From: Fertoeibacter niger
Lineage (GTDB): Bacteria; Pseudomonadota; Alphaproteobacteria; Rhodobacterales; Rhodobacteraceae
Assembly: GCF_009380135.2 (NCBI RefSeq)
Contig: NZ_WHUT02000016.1
Span: 1-64,000, forward strand
DNA length: 64,000 nucleotides
Reading direction: 5' to 3'
Below the pieces are notes generated by a model, which worked only from the letters and a program-made list of their open reading frames with translations, was not told where the DNA came from and searched no databases. Positions 8,562 through 17,717 of the stretch are shown here, in pieces. Every line of letters begins with the position of its first letter. Within the stretch, counting starts at the first letter, position 1. The translations under genes were made by a program, and so were the position numbers.

Positions 8562-11125
8562 GCGTCCTCATGTGTCGGGCGATGGGTGATCGTGCGGATC
8601 AGGGCGGGAATATCGGGGCGGCTGCGGTTCAGCGCGATCACGCCGCCCTGCCCGCTGGCCTGCGCATGGGGGCCGACCGCCTCGGCCTGGGCGCCCAGAT
8701 CGAAGCACCAGACCGGCAGGCCCGTCGCCAGCGCCTCATGCGTGGCATAGGAAAAGGTTTCCGGCCAGACCGAGGGGATCAGCCAGCAGCCGATGCCATA
8801 GCGGGCCACCAGATCGGGAATATCCGGCAGGCGGTAATTGCCATGCACGATGGCGGGGGGCGCCAGGGCATAGGCCGGGTCCAGATTGCCGACCACCACC
8901 AGATCGGCCGCGCGGCTTTGCGCCAGTTCCCGGCTGAGATCGGCCAGCAGGGCCGCGCCCTTCTGATAGCCGATATTGCCCAGAACCCCGATGACCGGGC
9001 GCGCGCCCGCAGGCGGCGGGGTGACGCGCGGCACATCCGCCAGCAGGCGGTGCGGGCGCAGCACCAGCGCGCCCGCAGCCGCCGGATAGGCCCCGGCCAC
9101 CAGCCTGCGGCTGTCTTCGGAAAACACGGTGATCTCATCCGCCGCCGCCAGCAACCTGCCCCATTCCGCCTGCCATTCGGCCAGCGTCACGCGGGCGCCG
9201 TCGGGCCGGCGGCTGCGGTGGACGGCATCGGGGGCATCGGGGGCGGGCAGGCCGGTGTGAAGTCCCTGATCGTTCAGCAGGGTATAGGACGGGCTGACCG
9301 GGTAGAAATCATGGATCAGAACCTCCAGCCGGTGATCCGGCCCGGCCGCCAGCGCAAGCAGATGGCCGGGCAGCGTGACGGGATCGCTGTCACCCACGCC
9401 ACAGGAATAGACCACGCGCCGCGCCGCAACGGGTTCGAGCAGGCGCGCGACCAGCGCGAAATCATGCGTGCCGCCGCCGGTCACGCCGGCCGCGGTGTAA
9501 AGCTCGACCCGCCAGCGGAAGGGCCCGCCGATGCGCAGCACGATGGCCGATCCGCCCGCCTCTGCACCGCCCTGCCCTGCCCCGCCGGCAAGATCGCCCG
9601 CGATCCGGCGTTGCAGGTAATTCTCGGCTCCGCCGCCCAGCGAATGCGCCAGATAGACCGGCATGGGCAGGCCGGCAGGCTGATGCGCCGCAGCCCAGGC
9701 GATGGCCAGCGCCAGACGGGGCGTGAGCAGCGGGTCGTGCCGGATGAAATCCTGCACCTGCTGGTCATAGTCGGGGTAGCGCCGCGAGATCACCGCATTG
9801 TTGGCTTCGATCAGCTTCAGCTTTTCCGCGCTGCCAAAGGAGGTGCCGCCGCGGTGTTCGACGAACAGCCCCGGCAGGGCCAGATGGCGCCCCCCCCGGG
9901 CGCGGACTTTCTGGCACCAGTCCACCTCTTCGCCATAGCCGCGCCCGAAGACGGTATCGAGCTGCGGCACAAGGGCCAGATAGCGGCGGTTCAGCGCCAT
10001 GCAGAAGCCGACCCCCGTGGGGGCCTGCGCCAGATCGGCATCGGGGTGAAAGCGGCGGGCGGTGGCGTCGATGGCATCGGCGGCCCCCGGTGCCAGCACG
10101 GTGCGCTGGCAGATCACCGGGGTGCTGAAAATCTCGGCATCATTCGACATCGGGGTCACGCTGGCCACGTCGCTGTGCACAAGGAACGGGCGGATCAGCC
10201 GCGAGGCCCAGCCTGCGGGCACGAAGGCATCGGAATTCAGCAAGACCACATGATCGCCAAAGCCGCGCGCCAGATCAAGCGCTGCGTTGACCGACCGGAT
10301 GAAGCCCATGTTGGTGGCATTCTCGACCAGTGTGACGCGGCCCGGAGCACCGGCCTCCTGCGCCGCCACCCAGTCGCGCAGGAAGGGGCGCACCCGCGCA
10401 TCGGAGGAGCAATCCTCGACCATCACCAGACGCCACGGCAGATCGGTATGGGCCAGCACACGCTCCAGCACCTCGGCCAGCAGATCGAAGGCATTGTAGA
10501 CCGGCAGCACGATGGTGATCGGGGTCTGGAACAGGCCCGCGGGCTCTGGCGGCGCGGCGGTGCCATCCTGCGCAAAAAGGCCGCTGTTCATCACCGACAC
10601 CGGCATCCGGTTGGCGGAAAAGCGCAGCGCCCGCTTGATGCGCGCCTTGGCCGCCGGATCACGGCTGATCAGCCAGCGCAGCGCCGCAGGGGCGGCACCG
10701 GCCAGATCGCGCAGAAAGGGCCAGACCAGCCGCAACCGCGCGGCCCGGATCTCGGCGGGGGTGAAACGGCCTAGCGGATGGATGTAGCGGGTGGTGCCGA
10801 ATTCCACGCTCAGCAGGCTCGGGCCCGGCATCACCGGGGCATCCAGCCGGAAGCCGGGCGTCTGGCCCGCAGCATCGCCACGCGCCGCCGACACATCGCG
10901 GCGCAGCAGGTTCGGCACGGTCTCGACCCGCGCGCCCCCGGTGACCAGCGCCACCAGCGGCGCATCGCACCAGCCCTCGACCCTGATCCGGTTGCCCTGC
11001 AGCGCCACCAGATCCAGATGGCCGATGGTGCGGCCCTGTTCGTCAGCCAGCGCAAACCCGGGCCGGCGCAGGTCGATATGCTCGACCGCATAGCGCCGGA
11101 AAACCTGGATGCCTATGTTCAACAC
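8558..11125 (-). CDS. Bifunctional glycosyltransferase (GT2 plus GT-B/GT4-like)
   Basis: Protein of about 855 residues. The first ~190 residues form an uncharacterised domain (start [18 protein letters not shown], later [17 protein letters not shown]). A GT2 domain starts at about residue 202 ([14 protein letters not shown], then [20 protein letters not shown]). A GT-B-type region occupies about 485-850 ([17 protein letters not shown], then [18 protein letters not shown] and the late [18 protein letters not shown]-like acceptor loop). A GTG at 11125 is preferred as start because AAGGA lies 9 nt upstream; a longer frame to 11227 has no support. It is coupled to the acetyltransferase by a 4-bp overlap. 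Likely a rhamnosyl or related transferase using the adjacent rml product (inferred). Confidence 0.82.
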   Translation of the reverse strand: MLNIGIQVFRRYAVEHIDLRRPGFALADEQGRTIGHLDLVALQGNRIRVEGWCDAPLVALVTGGARVETVPNLLRRDVSAARGDAAGQTPGFRLDAPVMPGPSLLSVEFGTTRYIHPLGRFTPAEIRAARLRLVWPFLRDLAGAAPAALRWLISRDPAAKARIKRALRFSANRMPVSVMNSGLFAQDGTAAPPEPAGLFQTPITIVLPVYNAFDLLAEVLERVLAHTDLPWRLVMVEDCSSDARVRPFLRDWVAAQEAGAPGRVTLVENATNMGFIRSVNAALDLARGFGDHVVLLNSDAFVPAGWASRLIRPFLVHSDVASVTPMSNDAEIFSTPVICQRTVLAPGAADAIDATARRFHPDADLAQAPTGVGFCMALNRRYLALVPQLDTVFGRGYGEEVDWCQKVRARGGRHLALPGLFVEHRGGTSFGSAEKLKLIEANNAVISRRYPDYDQQVQDFIRHDPLLTPRLALAIAWAAAHQPAGLPMPVYLAHSLGGGAENYLQRRIAGDLAGGAGQGGAEAGGSAIVLRIGGPFRWRVELYTAAGVTGGGTHDFALVARLLEPVAARRVVYSCGVGDSDPVTLPGHLLALAAGPDHRLEVLIHDFYPVSPSYTLLNDQGLHTGLPAPDAPDAVHRSRRPDGARVTLAEWQAEWGRLLAAADEITVFSEDSRRLVAGAYPAAAGALVLRPHRLLADVPRVTPPPAGARPVIGVLGNIGYQKGAALLADLSRELAQSRAADLVVVGNLDPAYALAPPAIVHGNYRLPDIPDLVARYGIGCWLIPSVWPETFSYATHEALATGLPVWCFDLGAQAEAVGPHAQASGQGGVIALNRSRPDIPALIRTITHRPTHEDA

Positions 11126-11277
11126 GCGCCAACGTCCTTGATCCACACAGATGCGGCCCGGTCCGAAGCCCCCGCCGCACGACAATTGCGCAGGATGTAT
11201 CGGGCAAGTCACGGGCTGTCCATCCACCCCGCCCGCCTAATGCGGACCGGATGGCGGATCGCCGCAGGAACGGATTG

Positions 11278-12150
11278 CTAGTCCAGCAGGGCCGACAGAT
11301 AGCGCCCGTAATCGTTCTTGCGGAATTTCCCGGCCCGCGCGGCCAGGGCTTCGGCGGTGATCCAGCCCTGGTTGAACGCGATCTCGTCGGGGCTGCCGGT
11401 TTGCAGGCCCTGCCGCTGTTCCAGCGTGCGCACGAAATTGCCCGCGTCCAGCAGGCTGCCATGCGTGCCGGTATCCAGCCAGGCATAGCCGCGGCCCATG
11501 CGCTTCACCCGCAGCGAGCCGTCATGCAGATAGCTTTCCAGCAGGCTGGTGATCTCCAGCTCGCCCCGCGCCGAGGGCTTTACGGCGCGGGCGCGGGCGG
11601 GGGCCGTGCCATCGAGAAAGTAAAGCCCGGTGACGGCATAGTTCGAGGGCGGCACCTCGGGCTTTTCGATGATGTCGGTCACGGCGCCGGTATCGTCAAA
11701 GGCCACGACGCCGTAACGCTCGGGGTCGGCCACATGATAGCCGAACACCGTGCCGCCTGTTTCATGCTGGTCGGCATCGGCCAGAAGTTCGGGCAGGCCA
11801 TGGCCGAAGAAGATGTTGTCACCCAGCACCATGGCCGAGGGCGCGCCGGCCAGGAAATCCTCGGCCAGGATATAGGCCTGGGCCAGCCCGTCGGGCGAGG
11901 GCTGCACGATCCAGGTCAGCGCCAGGCCCCACTGGCTGCCATCGCCCATCAGGCGCTGGAACTGGGCCTGATCCTCGGGGGTGGTGATGACGGCGATCTC
12001 GCGGATGCCCGCCAGCATCAGCGCCGACAGCGGGTAATAGATCATCGGCTTGTCATAGACCGGCAGCAGCTGCTTGGAGATCGCCATGGTGATCGGATAG
12101 AGCCGGGTGCCGGACCCGCCGGCCAGGATGATGCCTTTGCGCTGCGTCAT
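11278..12150 (-). CDS. rmlA: Glucose-1-phosphate thymidylyltransferase RmlA
   Basis: First committed enzyme of dTDP-L-rhamnose synthesis: glucose-1-phosphate plus dTTP gives dTDP-glucose. The 290-residue length is standard. The nucleotide-binding signature LAGGSGTRLYP is at residues 9-19, followed by SKQLLPVYDKPMIYYPLS, and the metal/product region has VLGDNIFFGHGL and ITSLLESYL. It starts at ATG 12150 with GGAGA upstream and lies 43 bp after rmlD, last of the four rml genes. Gene order here is rmlC-rmlB-rmlD-rmlA. Confidence 0.97.
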   Translation of the reverse strand: MTQRKGIILAGGSGTRLYPITMAISKQLLPVYDKPMIYYPLSALMLAGIREIAVITTPEDQAQFQRLMGDGSQWGLALTWIVQPSPDGLAQAYILAEDFLAGAPSAMVLGDNIFFGHGLPELLADADQHETGGTVFGYHVADPERYGVVAFDDTGAVTDIIEKPEVPPSNYAVTGLYFLDGTAPARARAVKPSARGELEITSLLESYLHDGSLRVKRMGRGYAWLDTGTHGSLLDAGNFVRTLEQRQGLQTGSPDEIAFNQGWITAEALAARAGKFRKNDYGRYLSALLD

Positions 12151-12193
12151 GAGAGGTCTCCGTCAAATGCTTCGGTCAGATGAAAGGGGGCGG

Positions 12194-13069
12194 TCATGCC
12201 GGTGCCCGCAATGCCGCCAGCACCTCATCCAGCCCGGCGCGCCAGTCGGGGCGCGCAATGCCGAAGACGGTCTCGAGGCTGGTGCAATCCATCCGCGAAT
12301 TGGCCGGGCGGGCGGCGGGGGTGGGATAGGCCGCGGTGGGAATGTCAGCCACCTCCACGTCGCGGCCTGCGGCGGCAAAGATCGCGCGGGCGAAACCGGC
12401 CCAGCTGACATCGGGCGCGCCCGCGAAATGATAGGTGCCCGTCAGGCCGCCACCGGCCCCCTGCCCCGCATGGAACGCCTGCGCCATGCGCCACAAGGCG
12501 GCGGCAATCGCGGCGGCCGGTGTCGGGCCGCCGGTCTGGTCGCCCACCACGCTCAGCCGGTCACGGGTTTCAGACAACCGCAGCATGGTCTTCACGAAAT
12601 TCGCGCCATCCGCCGAAAACACCCAGGAGGTGCGCAGAATGGCATGTGCCCCGCCCGCAGCGCGGATGCCCGCCTCGCCCGCCAGCTTGCTGCGCCCGTA
12701 GGCCCCCAGCGGGCCGGTCGCATCATCCGGCTGCCAGGGCGCCGTGCCGGAGCCGTCAAACACATAATCTGTGGAGACATGCAGAAACGGGATGCCCAGA
12801 TCGGCCGAGGCCCGTGCCATGGCGGCGGGGCTGTCGCCGTTCACCCGCAGCGCCATGGCCTCGTCGGTCTCGGCGCGGTCAACGGCGGTATAGGCGGCGG
12901 CGTTGATCACCACATCGGGGCGGGCGGCCAGGATCGCCGCGGCGCAGGCGGCGGGATCGGCCAGATCCGCCGCGGCGCGCGACAGGTGCTGCGCCGTCAC
13001 CCCGGCGGGCACCTGCCGCGCCAGCGCCAGCGCCAGTTGCCCGGTGGTGCCGAAGATCAGTGCCTGCAT
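12194..13069 (-). CDS. rmlD: dTDP-4-dehydrorhamnose reductase RmlD
   Basis: Final NAD(P)H-dependent step that yields dTDP-L-rhamnose. Protein of 291 residues beginning MQALIFGTTGQLALAL, an SDR Rossmann start. Family motifs are present: VINAAAYTAVDRAE, STDYVFDGSG and YGRSKLAGE (Tyr-x3-Lys catalytic pair). An upstream in-frame start at 13174 would overlap rmlB deeply, so the ATG at 13069 is chosen. It sits 17 bp after rmlB. Confidence 0.95.
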   Translation of the reverse strand: MQALIFGTTGQLALALARQVPAGVTAQHLSRAAADLADPAACAAAILAARPDVVINAAAYTAVDRAETDEAMALRVNGDSPAAMARASADLGIPFLHVSTDYVFDGSGTAPWQPDDATGPLGAYGRSKLAGEAGIRAAGGAHAILRTSWVFSADGANFVKTMLRLSETRDRLSVVGDQTGGPTPAAAIAAALWRMAQAFHAGQGAGGGLTGTYHFAGAPDVSWAGFARAIFAAAGRDVEVADIPTAAYPTPAARPANSRMDCTSLETVFGIARPDWRAGLDEVLAALRAPA

Positions 13070-13086
13070 CTGCCGCTTCCCCCCTG

Positions 13087-14133
13087 TCATGCCCTGGTAT
13101 CGGTGCCCAGCCGGGTGCCGACCCCGGCGCGGCCCTGCAGGGCGCGCCACCAGGCCTCGTTGTCGAGATACCATTGCACCGTGGCCTCCAGCCCCTGCTG
13201 CAGCGTCACCGAGGGGCGCCAGCCCAGTTCGGTGGCGATGCGGGTGGGATCGATGGCATAGCGCAGGTCATGGCCCGGACGGTCGGCCACAAAGGTGATC
13301 TGGTCGGCATAGGGCGTGGCCCTGGGGCGCTTGGCATCCAGGATGGCGCAGATCATGCGCACGAGGTCGATGTTCTTCGCCTCGTTCTCGCCGCCGATGT
13401 TGTAGCTGCGGCCCACCTCGCCCTTCGCCACCACGGTCAGCAGCGCATCGGCGTGATCCTCGACATAAAGCCAGTCGCGCACATTCTCGCCCTTGCCGTA
13501 GACCGGGATCGGCTCGCCCGCCAGGGCCTTCAGGATCACCACCGGCACCAGCTTTTCCGGGAAATGGAACGGGCCGTAGTTGTTGGAACAATTGGTCATC
13601 ACCACGGGCAGGCCGTAGGTTTCATGCCAGGCGCGCACCAGATGGTCGGACGCGGCTTTCGAGGCCGAATAGGGGCTGTTCGGGGCATAGGGCGTGTCTT
13701 CGGTGAACTGGCCGGTTTCGCCCAGCGTGCCGAACACCTCGTCGGTGGAGATGTGGTGAAAGCGGAAGGCGGCGGGGCGGCCTTCCGCGATCCAGTAGGC
13801 GCGGGCGGCCTCGAGCATGTGGAACGTGCCCATCACATTGGTGTCGACGAAGGTGCCCGGCCCGTCGATCGAGCGGTCGACATGGGATTCCGCCGCAAGA
13901 TGCATCACCGCATCGGGGCGGTGCGTGGCAAAGATCCGGTCCAGCGCCGCGCGGTCGCGGATGTCGGCCTGTTCGAACGCATAGGCGGGGCTGTTCGACA
14001 CGCCCGCCACATTGTCGAGACAGGCGGCATAGGTCAGCGCATCCAGATTGACGACCGCATGGCCCGCGCGCACCGCATGGCGCACCACCGCCGAGCCGAT
14101 GAAACCGGCGCCGCCCGTGACGAGTATCTTCAT
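13087..14133 (-). CDS. rmlB: dTDP-glucose 4,6-dehydratase RmlB
   Basis: Converts dTDP-glucose to dTDP-4-keto-6-deoxyglucose. 348 residues, usual length. NAD-binding GGAGFIGS at residues 7-14, [12 protein letters not shown] in the middle, the catalytic STDEVFG stretch, and [15 protein letters not shown] carrying the Tyr-x3-Lys pair, followed by [15 protein letters not shown]. It starts 3 bp after the rmlC stop. Confidence 0.97.
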   Translation of the reverse strand: MKILVTGGAGFIGSAVVRHAVRAGHAVVNLDALTYAACLDNVAGVSNSPAYAFEQADIRDRAALDRIFATHRPDAVMHLAAESHVDRSIDGPGTFVDTNVMGTFHMLEAARAYWIAEGRPAAFRFHHISTDEVFGTLGETGQFTEDTPYAPNSPYSASKAASDHLVRAWHETYGLPVVMTNCSNNYGPFHFPEKLVPVVILKALAGEPIPVYGKGENVRDWLYVEDHADALLTVVAKGEVGRSYNIGGENEAKNIDLVRMICAILDAKRPRATPYADQITFVADRPGHDLRYAIDPTRIATELGWRPSVTLQQGLEATVQWYLDNEAWWRALQGRAGVGTRLGTDTRA

Positions 14134-14136
14134 GAC

Positions 14137-14700
14137 TTATCCCTCAAAGACGAACGGGCTCTGGAAATCGGCAAAGCGTGTTGCCGCGCGATCCTTGTCG
14201 GACAGGATGGCGGCATCCTCGGCAATGCCCCAGTCGATGCCGATCTCGGGCGAGGCGAAATACACGGCGCCATCGCAATCGGGCGCATAGCTGTCGGTGC
14301 ATTTGTACAAAAGTTCGGCATCGGGCGTGCGCGTGACGAAGCCATGCAGAAAGCCCTTGGGGATCAGCAGCTGCAGGCCGTTTTCCGCCGACAGTTCCAC
14401 CCCCAGCCATTTGCCATAGCTGGGCGAGCCGCGCCGGATGTCCACGGCCACATCAAACACCGTGCCCGCCCCGGCGCGCACCAGCTTGTCCTGCGCGCGC
14501 GGCGGGGCCTGGAAATGCAGCCCGCGCACTGTGCCCGTGCTGCGGCTGAGCGAATGGTTGTCCTGCACGAAATCCATCACGATGCCCGCCCGCGCCAGCA
14601 CATCGCGGTTCCAGACTTCGCAGAAGAAGCCGCGGGCGTCTTCAAAGCGGCGGGGCCGGAGAATCTTCACGCCCTCAAGTGCTGTGTCTTCAATCTGCAA
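14137..14700 (-). CDS. rmlC: dTDP-4-dehydrorhamnose 3,5-epimerase RmlC
   Basis: Cupin epimerase acting between RmlB and RmlD. Core motifs: RGFFCEVWNRDVLA, QDNHSLSRSTGTVRGLHFQ (catalytic His in RGLHFQ) and VDIRRGSPSYGKW. A TTG at 14700 (LQIEDTALEGVK) with GAGG five bases upstream gives 187 residues, the family norm; a TTG at 14745 would add 15 unlikely residues. It is the first rml gene, 98 bp downstream of the replication initiator on the same strand. Confidence 0.94.
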   Translation of the reverse strand: MQIEDTALEGVKILRPRRFEDARGFFCEVWNRDVLARAGIVMDFVQDNHSLSRSTGTVRGLHFQAPPRAQDKLVRAGAGTVFDVAVDIRRGSPSYGKWLGVELSAENGLQLLIPKGFLHGFVTRTPDAELLYKCTDSYAPDCDGAVYFASPEIGIDWGIAEDAAILSDKDRAATRFADFQSPFVFEG

Positions 14701-14798
14701 GGCGGCCTCGTATCGGTTCCGGAGATATGCGCCGGGTCTTAGCAAGCAGGCCTGCCCCTGTCACGCAGCTTCTGCCACAGGCGGAAGCCGGACCGGCA

Positions 14799-15794
14799 TC
14801 AGCCCGCCAGCCGCAGCTTCAGCCAGCCCAGGAACGCCTTGTCGGGCGCGCGCAGCACCACGCGGCCATGGCGCGCCCAATAGGCCTGCCATTCCGCCTG
14901 CAGGGCATGCACATCAAGGCCCGGGGCCAGCGCGCGCGCCTGGTCCAGTGCCGCGGGGCTGAGCAGCGGCGCGTCGCCCGGGGCCACCAGCCCGCCGCGC
15001 GGCGTGACGCGCAGCACATCGCCGGGTTCCAGTTCCAGATCGTAATCGGGCATCTGCCCCGCCGCGATGATGTCGCGCAGCATGGCGCGGAACACCCGGC
15101 GCGGGCTGCCCGAGCCGGATTTCTTCAACAGCGTCTCGACCGAGATCCGCCATTCGGCCTGCTTGCCGCAATGCTTGCGCGCGAGTTCGTAAAGCCGCCG
15201 CTCCAGCGGGCGGCGCAGGCCGAAGTAGTCGCGGCTCAGCGTCAGCACCGACCGCGCCGTGACCGCGCGGAACAGCCAGTCCGACAGGGTGACCATCACG
15301 CTGATCATCCGCCCGCCGCGCGTCTTGCGCACGATCTCCCAGCTTTCGATCAGGCCGAAGCCGCTGGTGGTTTCGGTATTGCCCGTGGTGATGTTGGTGG
15401 TGATGCGGGTGCCTGCCAGCCGCTCGAACGCCTCGCGCAGGCGGCGATAGGCATCGCCCGAGGTCTCGCGGCTGGTGGCCACCAGCAGGTCATGCGCGCG
15501 CAGCTGCATCATGCGCGACACCGGGCGGCCCGCGTTCAGCGCCGCCATCAGCTGGCTGATGCAATAGATCAGGATGTCCTTGTCATGGATCGTGGCGCGG
15601 CCCCTGACCGAAGGCACCACCTCGATGGCGGCATTGTTGTGGCTGTAGCGCAGCACCTGCAGATCGGGCCGGGTGGACAGCGAAAAGATCGGATGCTCCA
15701 TCGTCGCCAGATCGTCTTTGGGCAGCGCGTCGAACACGTCGCAGACAAAGATTTCCGCCGCCGGATAGCGCTGCGGCATCAGGGCCGCAGTCAT
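14799..15794 (-). CDS. repA: Plasmid replication initiator RepA (RPA family, RepA-I type)
   Basis: 331-residue protein starting MTAALMPQRYPAAEIFVCDV. The sequence resembles the replication initiator protein A (RPA) family of alphaproteobacterial plasmids, with the characteristic core MEHPIFSLSTRPD, IHDKDILIYCISQLMAALN, RLREAFERLAGTRITTNI and FGLIESWEIV followed by a winged-helix-like RPLERRLYELARKHCG. It would bind the iterons located 170-235 bp upstream of its start. It is divergent from parA with the origin between them. This identifies the replicon as an independently replicating plasmid, not a chromosomal island. Confidence 0.88.
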   Translation of the reverse strand: MTAALMPQRYPAAEIFVCDVFDALPKDDLATMEHPIFSLSTRPDLQVLRYSHNNAAIEVVPSVRGRATIHDKDILIYCISQLMAALNAGRPVSRMMQLRAHDLLVATSRETSGDAYRRLREAFERLAGTRITTNITTGNTETTSGFGLIESWEIVRKTRGGRMISVMVTLSDWLFRAVTARSVLTLSRDYFGLRRPLERRLYELARKHCGKQAEWRISVETLLKKSGSGSPRRVFRAMLRDIIAAGQMPDYDLELEPGDVLRVTPRGGLVAPGDAPLLSPAALDQARALAPGLDVHALQAEWQAYWARHGRVVLRAPDKAFLGWLKLRLAG

Positions 15795-15920
15795 GGCCTG
15801 CCCCGATCCGTCTTATCATCATTGCCCGTCATCACTGCCTTGCCCCATCCACATGCCGGTTTGCCGGTCTTGCGCGGCGTTCTTCCCGCGCTTCGTGGTT
15901 TCAGTGACGGCAGGATAAAG

Positions 15921-15929
15921 TTATCCACA
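15921..15929 (+). promoter_or_regulatory. DnaA box
   Basis: Perfect consensus TTATCCACA, 39 bp to the left of the first iteron. A single strong DnaA box beside iterons is typical of plasmid origins that recruit host DnaA. Confidence 0.8.
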
Positions 15930-15967
15930 ACCCGCGTCCAGTGCGCAGAGGGTTTTGAATGGGTTTT

Positions 15968-16029
15968 CAACGGGGGATCGGAGTCGCTTCAACGGGGTAT
16001 CAGAGTCGTCCCAACGGGGTATCAGAGTC
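15968..16029 (+). repeat. Three iterons with 22-bp spacing
   Basis: An 18-bp unit, CAACGGGGTATCAGAGTC, occurs exactly at 15990-16007 and 16012-16029, and as a 3-mismatch variant at 15968-15985. Unit starts are 22 bp apart, about two helical turns, so all copies face the same side of the DNA. This is the expected binding array for the RPA initiator. Confidence 0.85.
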
Positions 16030-16036
16030 ACCCTCC

Positions 16037-16067
16037 CCTGCAAGGCCCCCACCGAAAGCCTTGCAGG
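16037..16067. repeat. 10-bp inverted repeat next to the iterons
   Basis: Perfect arms CCTGCAAGGC (16037-16046) and GCCTTGCAGG (16058-16067) with an 11-nt spacer, starting 8 bp after the last iteron. It could be a cruciform-forming element or an operator with half-sites for the initiator. Confidence 0.7.
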
Positions 16068-16097
16068 CAAAGGAAAAGCCGCACAATCATGCCATGG

Positions 16098-16119
16098 ATT
16101 TGCAGGCGTAACTGCAAAT
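16098..16119. repeat. 8-bp inverted repeat in the A/T-rich origin segment
   Basis: ATTTGCAG and CTGCAAAT flank the 6-nt spacer GCGTAA. It lies in the A/T-richest part of the origin, a candidate unwinding region or operator. Confidence 0.6.
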
Positions 16120-16201
16120 TAACAGAAAAATAACTGCGCGAGAGCCGCAGAAACCCCGCCACCACCCCGCCAGAAGACAGGTTTTGCTGAGAAACCGCAT
16201 C

Positions 16202-16266
16202 GCACATGCTGATTTTTGTTCCATGTGCGGTGTTTTTTGGTATCTTGCCAGAAATGCAGCACATGC
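16202..16266. promoter_or_regulatory. Inverted/direct GCACATG repeats upstream of parA
   Basis: CGCACATG (16201-16208) and CATGTGCG (16222-16229) form a perfect 8-bp inverted repeat with a 13-nt spacer. GCACATGC occurs at 16202-16209 and again at 16259-16266, 41 bp before the parA start. The position suits an autoregulatory operator of the partition operon. Confidence 0.5.
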
Positions 16267-16306
16267 AGGGCGAAACCCCTGTTTTTACAATAGATCCGAG
16301 GCTTCC

Positions 16307-17680
16307 ATGTCAGCCGACCTGCCGCCCTATTTCAACATCGCCCCCGATGCGGCACTGGCAGAACTGGGTGCCCCCACCACCAGTGCGGGCTTTGCCGAAC
16401 TGGCGCGGGCCTGCGCGCGCGGGCGCAGCGACCTGACCGGGCGGGGGCTGGAGGCGGGCGGGTCCAAGACGCTGCGGCTGTTTTCCACATGGGAGATCAC
16501 GCGCTATCTGATCCCGGTGGCCAGCGCGCATTTCCGCCGGGTGCTGAAGCTGAACCCCGATCTGCCGCAGGGGCGCAGCGAGAGCGATGCCGGCGCGAAA
16601 TGGTTCACCCTGGACGAGGTGCTGCGGCTGCGCGCGCATTTCGGCGCCGAGGGGTCCAAGGCCAAGAACTATCTGCCCTACCGCCCCGAAGGCCTGCCCG
16701 CCAAGATCGTGGCGCTGGCGAATTTCAAGGGCGGTGTGGGCAAGACCTCGACCTGCGCGCATCTTGCCATGTCGGCGGCGCTGGATGGCTACAGGGTGCT
16801 GGTCATCGATCTGGACAGCCAGGGCTCGATGACCTCGATCTTCGGGGGCAAGGTGGCGGATGAATGGCAGACGGTGTTCCCGCTGCTGGCCCGGCATTAT
16901 GCCACCCATCTGCGCCGCGACAACCAGACCCGGCTGGACCGGGGCGAGGCGCCGATCCCGATCGACGACACGCTGAACGAGGCGCTGGGGATCGGCGCGC
17001 GCGACCTGATCCAGAAAACCCACTGGCCCAACATCGACCTGATCGGCGCGCAGCTGAACCTTTACTGGGCGGAGTTCCAGATTCCGGTCTGGCGCATGCA
17101 GGCACGATCCTGGAAGCTGTGGGATGCGCTGTCGGACCGGCTGGCCCAGGATGGCGTGCTGGATGAATATGACATCGTGTTTCTCGATACCCCCCCTGCC
17201 CTGGGCTATCTGACGATCAACGGGCTGTCGGCGGCCGATATCCTGCTGGTGCCGCTGGGCGCGTCGTTTCTGGAGTTTGACAGCACGGGCCGGTTCTTTG
17301 ACATGCTGCATTCGACCTTCCAGTCGATCGAGGAGGGCGAGAACATGGCAGCGCGGGCGCTTGGCCGCCCGGAAATGGCGTTCGAATGGGATGCCGTGCG
17401 CGCAGTGATCACGCGCTATGACGGGGCGCAGCAGGCCGAGCTTGCCAGCCTGATGCAGGCCTATCTGGGGCGCACCCTGTCACCGCACCGCCAGGATGTG
17501 ACGGCGCTGATCGGCCAGGCCGGGGAACGGGTGTCGGGCATCTACGAGGCCGATTACCGCGATTTCAACCGTGAAACCTATGCCCGGGGCCGTGAGACAT
17601 TCGATGCCACCTATGCCGCCTTCAAGCGGCTGCTGATCGGGGTCTGGCGCCGCGACGTGCTGGCCGCGGCCGCCACATGA
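16307..17680 (+). CDS. parA: Plasmid partition ATPase ParA (RepA-like, type Ia)
   Basis: Protein of 457 residues that segregates the plasmid together with ParB and a centromere. The deviant Walker A KGGVGKTST is at residues 141-149, Walker A' (VLVIDLDSQGSMTSIFGG) follows, and the DxxP strand is YDIVFLDTPPALGYLT. The ~130-residue N-terminal extension with MerR-like TWEITRYLIPVA and FTLDEVLRLRAHF suggests a DNA-binding, autoregulating type Ia ParA. ATG 16307 (MSADLPPYF) has GAGG 7 nt upstream; the upstream in-frame start at 16184 lies in the origin repeats and is rejected. Confidence 0.93.
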   Translation: MSADLPPYFNIAPDAALAELGAPTTSAGFAELARACARGRSDLTGRGLEAGGSKTLRLFSTWEITRYLIPVASAHFRRVLKLNPDLPQGRSESDAGAKWFTLDEVLRLRAHFGAEGSKAKNYLPYRPEGLPAKIVALANFKGGVGKTSTCAHLAMSAALDGYRVLVIDLDSQGSMTSIFGGKVADEWQTVFPLLARHYATHLRRDNQTRLDRGEAPIPIDDTLNEALGIGARDLIQKTHWPNIDLIGAQLNLYWAEFQIPVWRMQARSWKLWDALSDRLAQDGVLDEYDIVFLDTPPALGYLTINGLSAADILLVPLGASFLEFDSTGRFFDMLHSTFQSIEEGENMAARALGRPEMAFEWDAVRAVITRYDGAQQAELASLMQAYLGRTLSPHRQDVTALIGQAGERVSGIYEADYRDFNRETYARGRETFDATYAAFKRLLIGVWRRDVLAAAAT

Positions 17681-17717
17681 CGCGTCATTCGGGCGCAAAC
17701 CGCAGGGGGAACACCAC

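Larger units (their letters stand above)
15795..16306. other. Replication origin region between repA and parA
   Basis: 512 bp without a gene, flanked by divergent repA and parA. It contains a consensus DnaA box, three iterons with 22-bp period, a 10-bp and two 8-bp inverted repeats, and an A/T-richer stretch (about 16098-16135) against a very GC-rich background. This is the layout of an iteron-type origin with the partition operator/promoter on the parA side. Confidence 0.8.

Noticed and set aside
16184-16306. Upstream in-frame extension of parA
   Set aside because: It covers the inverted repeats of the origin, and the ATG at 16307 has a good ribosome site.
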